From NCBI RefSeq assembly GCF_035083965.1, contig NC_089738.1, positions 8,396,734 to 8,460,733 of the forward strand: a stretch of DNA of 64,000 nt, in the 5' to 3' direction. Made by a program: the position numbers and the translations under genes. Under the pieces are notes generated by a model, which had not been told where the DNA came from, did not search any database, and saw only the letters and a list, made by a program, of their open reading frames with translations. This stretch comes from Branchiostoma lanceolatum. Lineage: Eukaryota > Chordata > Leptocardii > Amphioxiformes > Branchiostomatidae. Shown piece after piece: positions 10,200 to 20,545 of this stretch (its first letter is position 1; each line of letters begins with the position of its first letter).

Positions 10200-12190
10200 C
10201 TGTTCATGGTTTCAGATTTCAGGGAAATCGTAGTGAAGGATTTTCAAGTAGCTAGTCGATTGCTGAGAAAAGTTCTGAAAAAAGTAGGGAGGTAAATGTA
10301 ATACAGATTGCGAGCACTATGCCTTCATGTCGTCGACATTGTTAACAACAGGTGTCAAAGAAGGCACAAATTTAGAATCGCCAGATGAATATTTCTACCG
10401 TTTTTGTGAGAAGCACTTAATGATGATATCAGGTGGGTTGTTCCCGCTTGTACAAAAACAATCATTCAGTATACAAACAATGTATGTTCTATAACATGGG
10501 GAGGGGGGCGTGACAAGTACGGACTTATACAAGCTGTTTTATCCAAAGTTCCCACGGCGTGAATCTCTGAGAGAAAACATGGACACAAGCAACCGTTTTG
10601 GTAGGCAGTAGTTTCATGTTGTAAACTAGTAAAACGAGTTTCTTAGCTCCTTGAGTTAACTTTGTAGTTATTTTTCATCACAAAGTTCCCTCAAAGAGCC
10701 TCAACTTAATTGTAACCTTTTTGCCATTGTATCCCAATGTTCTTGGCTTAGAAAAAAATTAGTGGTACTGTATATCAGTTATCAAAATGATCTGCATGTG
10801 TCAGTGGGGACCTCTAGCGACCCAAGTTATTTCTGCCTCTGCTGGATGTGGGTTTACATGCACTGATAATAATAGCCGTTTGAGGGCGCTTTTCAAACCG
10901 TGCGATGGGATTGCACTTTCTGGGTGAAGTAATCTTGATGCTACTTAGTCCGCATTGTAATGACGAAAAGACTTTTTCAAGTAAAGAACGTGTCCAAATA
11001 ATCAATACGTTTTCATATAGATAACGCTCCATCGAGAAGATAGGGAAGGTACATACAGGGAAGGAACATGCTGATGACCTAGCAAAGATTCTCACTCGGC
11101 ACTAGCAACAGTTTCGTGCAGATTAACCTTAGTGATTCTGGGAGTGTAATCATCGTCAAAAGCTGTTTGTTACCTCCATGCAAAATGCAGGTATTGTTGT
11201 TGGTGTGTCAGTGTGTGCTGGTGCGTTTCCTTGCTTGCTTGAGTTTCTGGATATTTGTGGTCAGCGTAACGTGGCTGGATTGATTTTTCATGATATTTGG
11301 TATGTGGGAAGGTCTTGGAAAACGACGGTCAAGGTCAAGTTTGGGTCCTCCTTGTGTGTGGCCTTGGTACTGAAGCAAAACTTTTTTTTTGACCTCGAAG
11401 TGCTATGGTCTTGATGTTTTGGTTAAAGGAAGTAGTAGTGTATATTTGGGTCCCTAGCTGCATGCTCTGGAACTGCAGGGGCGTTTTTGTCAAGAAATAC
11501 ACCGAATTGCCAGCACAGCACCTTATGTACGGAAGGAGGCCATGCGAAGGTGTCGCAAAAACTCAACAACCCTCTTTCAAGAACGATAGCAGTACAAAGT
11601 TCATTCTCAAATACATCATTTATTTGTCATTGTCATTCCATCATTAGAGAAATAATATTTACAAAAGAGTCCAGTTTCTGTCCAAGTGCATACTTAATGA
11701 TCTGACACCGTACTGTATATATCAGTAGCTCTATGCTCACACAAAAATGCTTTTCCTTTTGAAATCTAGACGTCAATGAAACAGTACAGCAGTAGTGTAA
11801 AATAGGTAGCAATACTTAATGTGCGAGAAAAATATATCGAGCATAATAGCTGCAAACTTTATCAGTATGCCTGTTCTTTGGAAATTATAGACCGCACAAC
11901 ATTCACTTAGATATTCATCCAGAAAAATACAACTTTAGAAAATAGTTTTGAATTTCACTTAGATTTAAATTCATAAATTCTAATACTACATGTTTGGTGG
12001 CAAATACATAGATACACGTCCATTGACTGTTAGCTTCAGTGGACACAATAGCAAGTAACTGTTAAGAGCGTTCTCATGGACTTGGTTAAACAGAATGGCC
12101 TAGAAATGTGAAAAGTGGGCAGTGGAAAGCATATCAGTACTGCAGCACTATGCATGGCTAAGGCTTGTTTCTGCCTGTCTGTTTATGTGT
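10200..12190. other. Non-coding region between LTD-A and LTD-B
   Basis: I see no supportable gene here. A minus-strand AATAAA near 11619 could belong to a long LTD-B 3' UTR. The open frames present are short and lack domains. Confidence 0.4.
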
Positions 12191-12194
12191 CTTA

Positions 12195-12412
12195 TACGCA
12201 CACACACGCGCGTGCACACAAACACACACGCACACATACACACACACATGCATACATACATACGCACACACATACATACATACATACATATATAAATTCA
12301 CACACACACACGCACACACGCACACACACACACATACACACACAGATACATACATACATACATACATACATACATACATACATACATACATACATACACA
12401 TGTACATACAAG
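12195..12412. repeat. (CA)n and (CATA)n microsatellite
   Basis: An interrupted CA tract is followed by a run of CATA tetranucleotides at about 12345-12400. It lies about 170 bp downstream of the LTD-B stop codon on the minus strand, probably in its 3' UTR. All ORFs across it are repeat artefacts. Confidence 0.9.
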
Positions 12413-12583
12413 GACCAGCCCAAAACAGTACTTAACTCCCATGGTGTGAAGTAAAAAAAGCAAACTTCCAAAGAGACATACAAAACAACTAAACAAGCCG
12501 GAGCCATGTTCGCTGCTGGGCGATAAGAACACAAGACACTCCCCAGCTATCTATCTAGCACCTATGGCTACTGGCCTTCCTCT

Positions 12584-12761
12584 TTAGGAATCTGTCTCGT
12601 TGCTGACTTTGTTGAGGTTGTCGCCGTGTTCGAAGTTGTAGAGTACGTTATCGAAGCCGTCGTACGCTACAGGCAGCCCGGTGACCTTGACGGCGTCGTC
12701 CGGTCGCATGTTGTTGTACGCTATCCCCGACTCGGCCTTCGCCGCAAACTCTGTGGTTGCT
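12584..12761 (-). CDS. LTD-B terminal exon: cytoplasmic tail
   Basis: The acceptor GCCTACAG opens this 178-nt exon, which joins in phase to the transmembrane exon and ends in TAA. The tail holds two tyrosine motifs, AYNNM and LYNF, within an acidic, asparagine-rich sequence. The AYN core matches the LTD-A tail. Confidence 0.75.
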
Positions 12762-15700
12762 CTGTAGGCATGGAGAGGGGACATTGGATAAGAAAAACAA
12801 TCATAACATGAAGAAGAAAAGATACGTTAAGCAAGGAGAAGAATCGTACGGAATTGAGACGCAATGAAGAATGAGAGCATACTTCAAGTGTACATAAAAT
12901 TGACAGGTTCGAGAGAGAAAAGTACGGCTCTTTCAGTCGTAATTGTTGTCTTTGGCTCATGTTCACAGTATTTTGCTAGGGGATAGAGGAAACTACGACA
13001 ACTATACACAGAGCCTTTTATACGTTGATGAAGGGCCTTTTATCCCTTTCCTCACTAGAAGAGGACATGACATCGCCTTTTTGGGGCCGTAGTTGTCTAC
13101 CCACTGTATCTATGGCACGGTATTGGAAGGCGGAACCCAACCCTCTCCTTCCACCGCCTTTTACATCCCCAACCAAAGTCAGGTACCCATTTTTACACCT
13201 GGGCGGAGTGCCCAAAGGCAAAGCATCGATGGCATGTCAAGGGATTCGAACCCAGGACCTCCGGGTTCTTGACCATACACCCTAACCGTTACGCCGTTAC
13301 ACTCTAACGTAAAAGAAATTCACAGACGAGAAATACTCACTTTTTTCTCCTGAAGAGGACGAAGCCAGCCGCAGCTATTACTCCAAGTATGACCAGCACA
13401 GCTATCACCACACCGGCCACGCCACCTGAGGACAAACCTGTACAAAGAAGCACACAGAATTAGGCTCGCTCCTGAAGCTTTGCCAAAAATTCATTGGTCT
13501 CAAAAAAAAATGTAATGTTAAGATGAAGGAAATGTAAACCTTTGTTGACAGTAGTCATATTGTACCTGGCATACCTTATCAACTAGTTGGTATAGAATTC
13601 GCTTAAATCTCACATTTATATTTACCCAGACCATCATTTTTGTACGTCCTTGAAAGATGGAATATTTCTTAACATTCTTACCTGACGAGTATTTGTCATT
13701 GTTCGGTAGATCCTCGCAGTTGTTTTTGTCGCCCGGTGTAGGGTAGGCCAGGACGAATTGCGACAATGTCTTAGGGTCCACGCCCTTACATCTGCTTAGA
13801 GATTCGTCCATGTCATCTGGGTTGTGGCGGCTGTACTCGTGTAGCGCCTGTTGTCCCGGGGTGAGGGTGTTCAGGATGAGGTTACTGCCGTTCCAGTAAC
13901 TTGTGGAATACACCACCGCGTCTAGGAGGTTCTCTGCCGTCACAGTCATGCCACCATAGTACCTAAATGAATGAATGAGTGAATGAATGAATGAACGAAT
14001 GAATGAATGAGTAAATGGAGGAAGGGAGGAGGGGAGGAAGGAGGGGGAAGGTGAGGGGGGAAGGTGAGGAGGTGAGGAGGTGAGGAGGTGAGGAGGTGAG
14101 GAGGGAAGGAGGGGAGGAGGTGAGGAGGTGAGGAGGGGAGGAGGGGAGGAGGGGAGGAGGGGAGGAGGGGAGGAGGGGAGGAGGGGAGGAGGGGAGGAGG
14201 GGAGGAGGAGAGGAGGGGAGGAGGGGAGGAGGGGAGGAGGGGAGGAGGGGAGGAGGGGAGGAGGGAAGGAGGGAAGGAGGGAAGGAGGGAAGGAGGGAAG
14301 GAGGGGAGGAGGGGAGGAGGGGAGGAGGGGAGGAGGGGAGGAGGGGAGGAGGGAAGGAGGGAAGGAGGGAAGGAGGGAAGGAGGGAAGGAGGGAAGGAGG
14401 AAAGGAGGGAAGGAGGGAAGGAGGGAAGGAGGGAAGGAAGGAAGGAAGGAAGGAAGGAAGGAAGGAAGGAAGGAAGGAAGGAAGGAAGGAAGGAAGGAAG
14501 GAAGGAAGGAAGGAAGGAAGGAAGGAAGGAAGGAAGGAAGGAAGGAAGGAAGGAAGGAAGGAAGGAAGGAAGGAAGGAAGAATTACCCATACTGTTACTC
14601 TTAAAACACATGTTTATAAAGATAAAACAAACGATTTTTAAAACAGATCAGCCAAAGTTCACAGTACCTTCCTCCGGGGTTGTAGTACAGCGCTACCCCG
14701 TCCTCGCCGTTCTGAAGAATGTTCTCATTCTTCTCTAGAACGAGATCGGGCCGAGGGTCGACCGCAGCACTCCCGATGACGAAGACACTCTCCGGTGCCA
14801 CCTCGTTCCCGGACAGCTGTATCACGTTGTAGGCGAGGTCCGTGGCGCCGTTGTAGAGGACTAGGAACACGCCATCTAGCGACACTCTGAGTTTTGCAGG
14901 GTTGTAGAGCTCGATAAACTCCGCCGTGTCGTAGGAAGGGTTGTCGGCGTTGACTTCGTTGATGACGAGGCCCATGGGGCTAACGGTGGCGGCGGTTGCT
15001 GCAGAGCCAGTGGGAGGAGGGAGGGTAGGGAGGGGGGCGCAGTTGTTGGGTCCCCCCGGTGTATGGTACGTCGACCGGAATTGTGAGAGCGTGATGCGAT
15101 CGTTGCCGCCGCACCGACTCACCGACACATCCGAGACAGTAGAGCTCTCTAGTACCACCTCCTGTCCCGGCGCAAGGCGGGTGATGAGTTCCGTGGGACG
15201 GTTATCCCTGGCGTAAACCAACACGTCAACCAAGAAAGCGTTCGTGGGTGCCATGCCAACGGTGTACAAGTCAGAAACCTGGTTATGGTTGTGGTACATG
15301 GCCACGGCGTCTGGACCGTTCTGCAAGATGTTCTGGCCGGTCGGAAGGACCAGGTCAGGCCGAGGAGAAACGTTGCCTGACCCGATGACAAAGTAGCCGT
15401 TCGGCTCGATGGCTCGAGCTCCGGTCAACTCGATGACGTCGTAAGCTCGAAGGTTGGAGCTACCATCGTAGAGGACGAGCACCATTCTGTCCAACGGGTG
15501 TGCCCTGGTAGAGTCAAAGTTGTAAAGTTCGATGAATTCTTGGTCGTCAACACCTGGGTTGTCTGCGTTCACTTCACTTATTATTATAGGAGGCGCGCAA
15601 CGGTTCTCCCGTCCTGGACTCGGAGGTGCTACCTGCCACAGTGTGAGTTGGAAAGGCGTCATGCCACCACACCGACTCAGAGTTTCGTCCATCTGAAATT

Positions 15701-18700
15701 CGCGGTCGTCTTCGTGCAGTACCGACTCGCCTGGCGTGAGGGCGCTGATGAGCTGGGGGTTGGTGTCGTTGTACTGCCTGGAGTAGACGATTGCGTCGAT
15801 CAGATCCACACCCGTGGCCTGCATACCGATGACAAACTGGCTAGGGCTGCCGAAATACAGCCCCACAGCGTCCACGCCGTTCTGAAGAATGTTCTGCGAG
15901 TCCATGAGAACTACGTCCGGTGACGGCGTCACGTTTGGTGACCCGACGACGAAATATCCGCGTGCAGGGATGGAGTTTCTAGACAAGTCTATAACGGTGT
16001 ACGCGGCGTTGTCGTGGCCGTTGTAAAACACCAGCACCACGTTGTCAAGGCGAACGGTCACGCTCTCCGTGTTGAAGAGCTCGATGTATTCCCGATTGTC
16101 GGTACCTGGATTGTCCGCGTTGAGTTCGTTGAGGACAACCGCCGGGGCGGGGTTCGTGGCCGACGTCGGGACCGGGGAACAGTCGTTCGGTTGACCAGGA
16201 GTTGGCAGCATGACTCTAAACTGAGATAAAGTGATGGGAGAGTTACCAGTACAGCGACCGATAGACTCGTCCAGCTCGAGCACTCGGCTGTCCTCGTGAA
16301 GCGGCGGTTGCCCGGGAGTCAAAGCTGCCGTCAGACCAGCGCCGCTGTCGCCACCGCTGTTGACGTAAACGACGACGTCAACGAGACCGTCACTGGTGAC
16401 GTCCATACCGGGGGAGTACCGTGACGCATCACCGTAGTACAGGGCTATGGCGTCAGGGCCATTTTGAATGGAATTATTTCCTACTTCAAAATCAGGATTC
16501 GTGTTTCTGGTCCCGATGACGAAGTAGCCCTGGCGGGGGATAGTGAGACCTAAGCCGTTGAAGGAGAGAACTCGGTACGCGGTGTTGGTGTTGCCGTTGT
16601 ACAACACCAACACGAAATAGTCCAAAGGCACGTCACTGTTTTCTTTGTTGTACAGTTCGATGTACTCGTGGTCGTCTACGGAGGGGCTGTCTGCGTTCAT
16701 TTCGTTGATGATGATTTGTGATACCGGCGGGGTCTGCGTTGTGGTGCGGGGCGGTAAGGTGGCTAGCGGGTTGCAGTTGTTAGAGGTCCCGGGGGTGGGG
16801 ACCGTCATACGGAACTGTGCGAGTGACAGAGGATCTTGTCCGGAGCATCTTCCAAGAGATGCGTCTCCTGCAGTAATGTATGCAAGTTCTAAAGCCGGTT
16901 GTTGTCCCGGAGTCAAGGCGTCGATCAAGGCTGACTCGCTAGGGGGCGCGTATTTCGTGTGGACCAATGCGTCTACGAGTCCGACGGAGCTAACTGTTGC
17001 CCCCACGGCTATGTCACTTCGCTGGTAGTGCAGTGCCACAGCATCGATGCCGTTGTGTATAACGTTTTCTGCATTAGTGAACACCAAGTTAGGGGTAGGT
17101 GTGACGTTTGTTGACCCGATAGTAAAATAGCCGTTCGCAGGAATAGATCCAGTCAACTGAATGATCAAGTAGGCTAGGTTATCGGCGCCGTTGTAGAAAA
17201 CAAGTTGAAAATCACTGAGATCAACGTTTGAGCTGCCTTTGTTATAAAGTTCGACGTATTCTTCTGTGTCTATCCCCGGCGTGTCGCTGTTTAACTCGTT
17301 GATTATGATTGACGGGACGATGGTTGGGGTTGTAGGAGCCATAGTGGGGAGGGGGGCGCAGTTGTTCTCTCCTCCCGGGGTTGGACGAGTGGCTTGAAAC
17401 TCCGACAACATAACAGGGTTTAAACCACCACACCTACTGGCCGATACGTCTATGTCAGTGCCGCCTGCGTTTTCGTACACGATTTGCTGACCCGGTGCTA
17501 ACGTAGCCAAAAGGGAGTCCGCAGTAGACCCCGTTCTTGTAGCGTACAACACGACATCGACCAAGTTCGCCCGCGATGCCGTCATTCCAATGATGTAGTC
17601 GTCGGCGTTTCCGTAATACAGTGCCACGGCGTCAGGGCCATTCTGGATCGTCGCGTCACTCACAACGTTGGGCAGAGGCACGACATTGCTGGAACCAACG
17701 GTATAGTACCCGTTAGAGGGAATGGTTCCTCCCGATAGATCTATCACCGCGTAGGCTCGATCATCCGCGCCATTGTAGTACACGAGAACTAAACCGTTCA
17801 GATTGACAGAGGTGGAATCTTTGTTTAAAAGTTCGACGTATTCCTGGTCGTCTGTTCCAGGATTGTCTGCGTTTACTTCATTTATCACGACGTTTGGGGC
17901 AGTAGTAGATAGAGTTGTGGTTGGTGAGGGCATGGTGGTTGTTGCCATGGTCACAGTCGTTGGATTCAAAGTCGGTAGAGGAGCGCAGTTGTTTTCTCCA
18001 CCAGGGGTCGCGTAGGTTACCCGGAACTGAGACAGAGTGTTCGCGTCGAGACCACCGCAACGACTTATAGACTCGTCTTCCGCAACAGCCTGCTCGTTTT
18101 CCACCACGAGTTGCTGACCGGGAGCCAAGACATCCGAGAGACCAGCGACCGTATCTCCCGCTCTTTTTGAGTAGATCAGAACATCGCGAAGGTTAGTGTT
18201 AGTCACCGTCATGCTGATGGTAAAGTCGCTGGGGTTCCCGAAGTAGAGAGCTACGGCGTCGGGACCGTTCTGAATGGTTAGGCCGGTTGTTACGATATCT
18301 GGCCGAGGGTTGACGTTAGCTGAGCCGATAGTAAAGTAACCACGGGCAGGGATAGAGTAACTGGATAAATCCTGAATATAGTAAGCCTGGTTGTTCGCAC
18401 CGTTGTAGAAAACGACTACGAAGTTTCTGAGGGAGACAGTGACGGAACCCTTGTTTCGGAGTTCGAGATATTCTTGGTCGTCAACCCCGGGGTTGTCAGC
18501 ATTCAGTTCGCTGATAACAACGTCCGGTATGGGGTTGCTAGTAGCTCCGCTCATCGGGGTGGTGGCAGGGACGGTGGCGGGTGGAGGGACCGTCGCTCCC
18601 GGCGGGAGAGTGCAGTTGTTCGCGGCGCCAGGGGTGGCGTAGCTGGTGTTGAACTGGGCCGTGTTGAGCGCGTCTGTGCCGCCACATCTGCTCAGGGACT

Positions 18701-19663
18701 CGTCCAGAATGTCGAAGTTCTCATCTTCGACGACGATGCTCTGTCCGGGAAGGAGGGTAGCTATCAGACCGTCTGCTGGCCTGCCGGTATATCTGAGGAC
18801 AAAACCGTACACATATCAATCACAGTGCATTAAGACATTTCAAGACTGTTTTAAAACCAATATAGTCAACAGTTCTCGTACTACTAGGTTTTAAACTTAC
18901 ATCAACAGCGCCACTGAGAGTTTGATTGTTTTCTGCTTGCGCAATTGTTCTTGTCACAAGGTATAGCCACTTATTTTTCGTTTCAGGGCATCCTCATTTG
19001 AGGTGAAGCATGATGCTTTTTCATGTAGCTAGTGGTAGTGCAATGCGGCTTCGCTACGGCTCGCGTTTTTGCCCAAGCACACCGGGTCACCCCTACTCTT
19101 TTCGATAAGTGTGTTGGGTTCTTTTACGTGCAGAGGTTTGACGCTTGAGGCTAATGCCTGAAGCTCCCTCATACACGGGGCCGTCTGCTTTACGTCACCA
19201 TCCGAAATGACTTTAATGACAAGTAAACTAGGATGCCATATCCCTACCTGGAGTAAACGATGGCGTCTACAAGCCCCCCACTCGTCACATCCATCCCCAC
19301 AGAAAAGCTGCCCGGGTTTCCGTTGTACAACGCCACTCCGTCCGGTCCGTTCTGAAAAAGGTTCGAGTCCTGTGGAAGTACAAAGTCCGGCGTAGGAACC
19401 ACATTGTTCGACCCTATCACAAAATACCCCATCGCTGGGATACTTTTTCCCGTCAGATATATAACATCGTACGCTGTATCGGTGGCTCCGTTGTACAACA
19501 CGATGGTGTAGGTATCCAAGGCGACGACGCTGTTGTCGGTGTTGTAAAGTTCGATGTATTCTGTGTCATCTGACTGAGGGTTATCGGCGTTCAGTTCGTT
19601 GATGATGACGCCAGACGACACGGTATGCAGAACGGCAAGGAGGGACAGGAGTTTGCCGAGCAT
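12584..19663 (-). CDS. LTD-B: giant type I membrane protein with eight lamin-tail-domain-like units
   Basis: Five coding exons fit in phase: 19663-19248, 18792-14668, 13962-13682, 13437-13341 and 12761-12584, giving 1698 aa. A signal peptide (MLGKLLSLLAVLHTVSS) leads straight into unit 1, which spans exons 1 and 2. Units 2-8 begin near 18524, 17894, 17312, 16718, 16142, 15590 and 14972, and unit 8 ends in exon 3. Each unit has an INELNADNPG-like start, an EYIELYN block, YFVIGS..V.P.PD, QNGPDAVALYYG, and an end with DESLSRCGG and TPG..NNC. Linkers between units are Pro/Thr-rich. One transmembrane helix (GVAGVVIAVLVILGVIAAAG) precedes a KK-rich stop-transfer and a 60-residue tail with IAYNNM and VLYNF. 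The role is unknown; the layout suggests an extended cell-surface rod. It lies upstream of LTD-A in the same orientation and head to head with LTD-C. Confidence 0.85.
13020..13310 (-). mobile_element. tRNA-derived SINE copy
   Basis: On the minus strand this begins with GGCGTAACGG and a B-box-like GGGTTCGAATCCC, as in a tRNA head. The body has GGCACT-type, CCCAGGTGTAAAA and GGGTACCTGA words, shared with copies at 25536, 25856, 46108 and 58110. It lies in the LTD-B intron between the transmembrane and tail exons. Confidence 0.65.
13341..13437 (-). CDS. LTD-B transmembrane exon
   Basis: A 97-nt exon, phase 1 to phase 2, exactly the length of LTD-A exon B, with the same GGT-SSGGV-like start. It encodes the single helix and the FRRKK stop-transfer. 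LTD-B shows one such exon where LTD-A has two. Confidence 0.8.
13682..13962 (-). CDS. LTD-B exon 3: second half of LTD unit 8
   Basis: The acceptor CATTTAG is formed by the edge of a simple-sequence repeat. The exon resumes at YYGGMTVTAEN and continues through LTPGQQALHE and DESLSRC to the final NNCEDL, then a short linker. Its 281 nt carry phase 2 to phase 1. It is most similar to the second unit of LTD-A (DSLLDAVVYS, LTPGQQALHE). Confidence 0.8.
13963..14016. repeat. (GAAT)n tetranucleotide tract at the exon 3 acceptor
   Basis: A GAAT/ATGA tetranucleotide run abuts the 3' splice site of LTD-B exon 3. On the gene strand it reads as CATT repeats and supplies the local pyrimidine tract. Confidence 0.8.
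14017..14580. repeat. Long polypurine/polypyrimidine satellite filling LTD-B intron 2
   Basis: About 560 bp of almost pure purine on the plus strand: first GGGAGGA- and GGTGAGGA-type units, then GGGAAGGA, then a clean GGAA run from about 14435 to 14580. On the transcribed strand it is CCTCCCC/CCTT. It makes up most of a 705-bp intron. The ORFs across it on both strands are artefacts. Confidence 0.95.
14668..18792 (-). CDS. LTD-B exon 2: end of unit 1, units 2-7 and start of unit 8
   Basis: A 4125-nt exon flanked by TCCTCAG acceptor and AAG|GTACTG donor, phase 2 to phase 2. It holds six complete LTD units with no intron. The units keep the two-Cys end block and differ in linker length (about 10-35 residues, rich in Pro and Thr). 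The reading frame stays open throughout, which supports a functional gene. Confidence 0.9.
18960..19210 (+). repeat. Dispersed repeat with CACACCGGGTCACCCCTACTC
   Basis: The block CTACGGCTCGCGTTTTTG..CAAGCACACCGGGTCACCCC is followed by GATAAGTGTGTTGGGTTCTTTTACG, TTTGACGCTTGAGGCT and CTGAAGCTCCCTCATACACG. Related copies lie near 27893 (shorter) and 52280, all in plus orientation. This copy is in LTD-B intron 1. Confidence 0.6.
19248..19663 (-). CDS. LTD-B first coding exon: signal peptide and first part of unit 1
   Basis: The ATG at 19663 is preferred over an upstream in-frame ATG (19720). A TTTCCAG acceptor lies 12 nt upstream of 19663, and the signal peptide begins directly there. The exon stops right after DAIVYS in phase 2, the same place where LTD-C exons 1, 3 and 4 end. 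The coding length, 416 nt, equals that of LTD-C exon 1. Confidence 0.85.
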
Positions 19664-20371
19664 CTTGGCGTCTCTCTGGAAATAAAGGTAAAAAGAAATT
19701 AGAATTTTTGCAGACTGCACACATTCCTACCAATCGGCTCGCCCCTGAGGCTTGACCAAAAGAACTGGTCACTGACATCTTTAAACAAACATAGCCCTAG
19801 AGCTTAAAATAAAAGTATGACCAACCAGCTAGTACTATGGTGGCGTTCCCCTATCTCTTGTCCCCAATTGTGGCTTAAACAACCAATATCAAGCGTGCCT
19901 ATGAAACCACACCACTACGCATGCCCAGACAAACGTACATAGATCATTTCTGTTTCAGACAAAAATACTTTCAAGTAAGGCTGTCTATCAAAAATCGCAA
20001 TACGCATGTCTGTTTCGAAGGTAATGGGTCAGACAGAACTTTGTGCCCCCTAGTATTTGAGAACGTGTCGCAGTTCTCTACTTTACAGAAACTTTGGAGA
20101 GCAAAGTCTGGTGATAAGTACTCTTCATGCTTAAGGTAGCACGTTCACAAGACGGTAACAGAATAAAGGTACAAAGATGGCACGTCCTGTTGTCTAATCT
20201 TGGCACGTGCACTGTTTTACAAGCAGATGTTGGAAGGGAAGCTTGTAACTTTTCTGCCTTCCTTTGAGATAGGTTGTGTGTCAGAAAAACCGAGGCGGTC
20301 AGAAAATGTTAGAATCTTTCCTACCAATACCTGCTTGGAAATTAAGTTTGCTGTTTACACACAGAGACAGA

Positions 20372-20545
20372 CACTCTCTCACACACACACACACACACAC
20401 ACGCACGCACACACGCACACGAACACGCATATACACACACACACGCACACACACGTACATACAGTCACACACACAAAGACACAGGCACACACACGATCAC
20501 ACACACGCGCACACAAAGACACTGAGAAACACACACACACGTCGG
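20372..20545. repeat. (CA)n microsatellite
   Basis: An interrupted CACA/CACG tract of about 170 bp, non-coding; ORFs through it are artefacts. Confidence 0.9.

Noticed and set aside
12115..12534. Overlapping ORFs rich in His/Thr or Cys/Val
   Set aside because: They are frames through a CA/CATA microsatellite. The same applies to those at 20200-20625 and 57594-58052.
13946..14611. ORFs of 221 codons (minus) and 158 codons (plus)
   Set aside because: Both are translations of the polypurine/polypyrimidine satellite (LLPSFPPS and GGKEGRR repeats) inside LTD-B intron 2.
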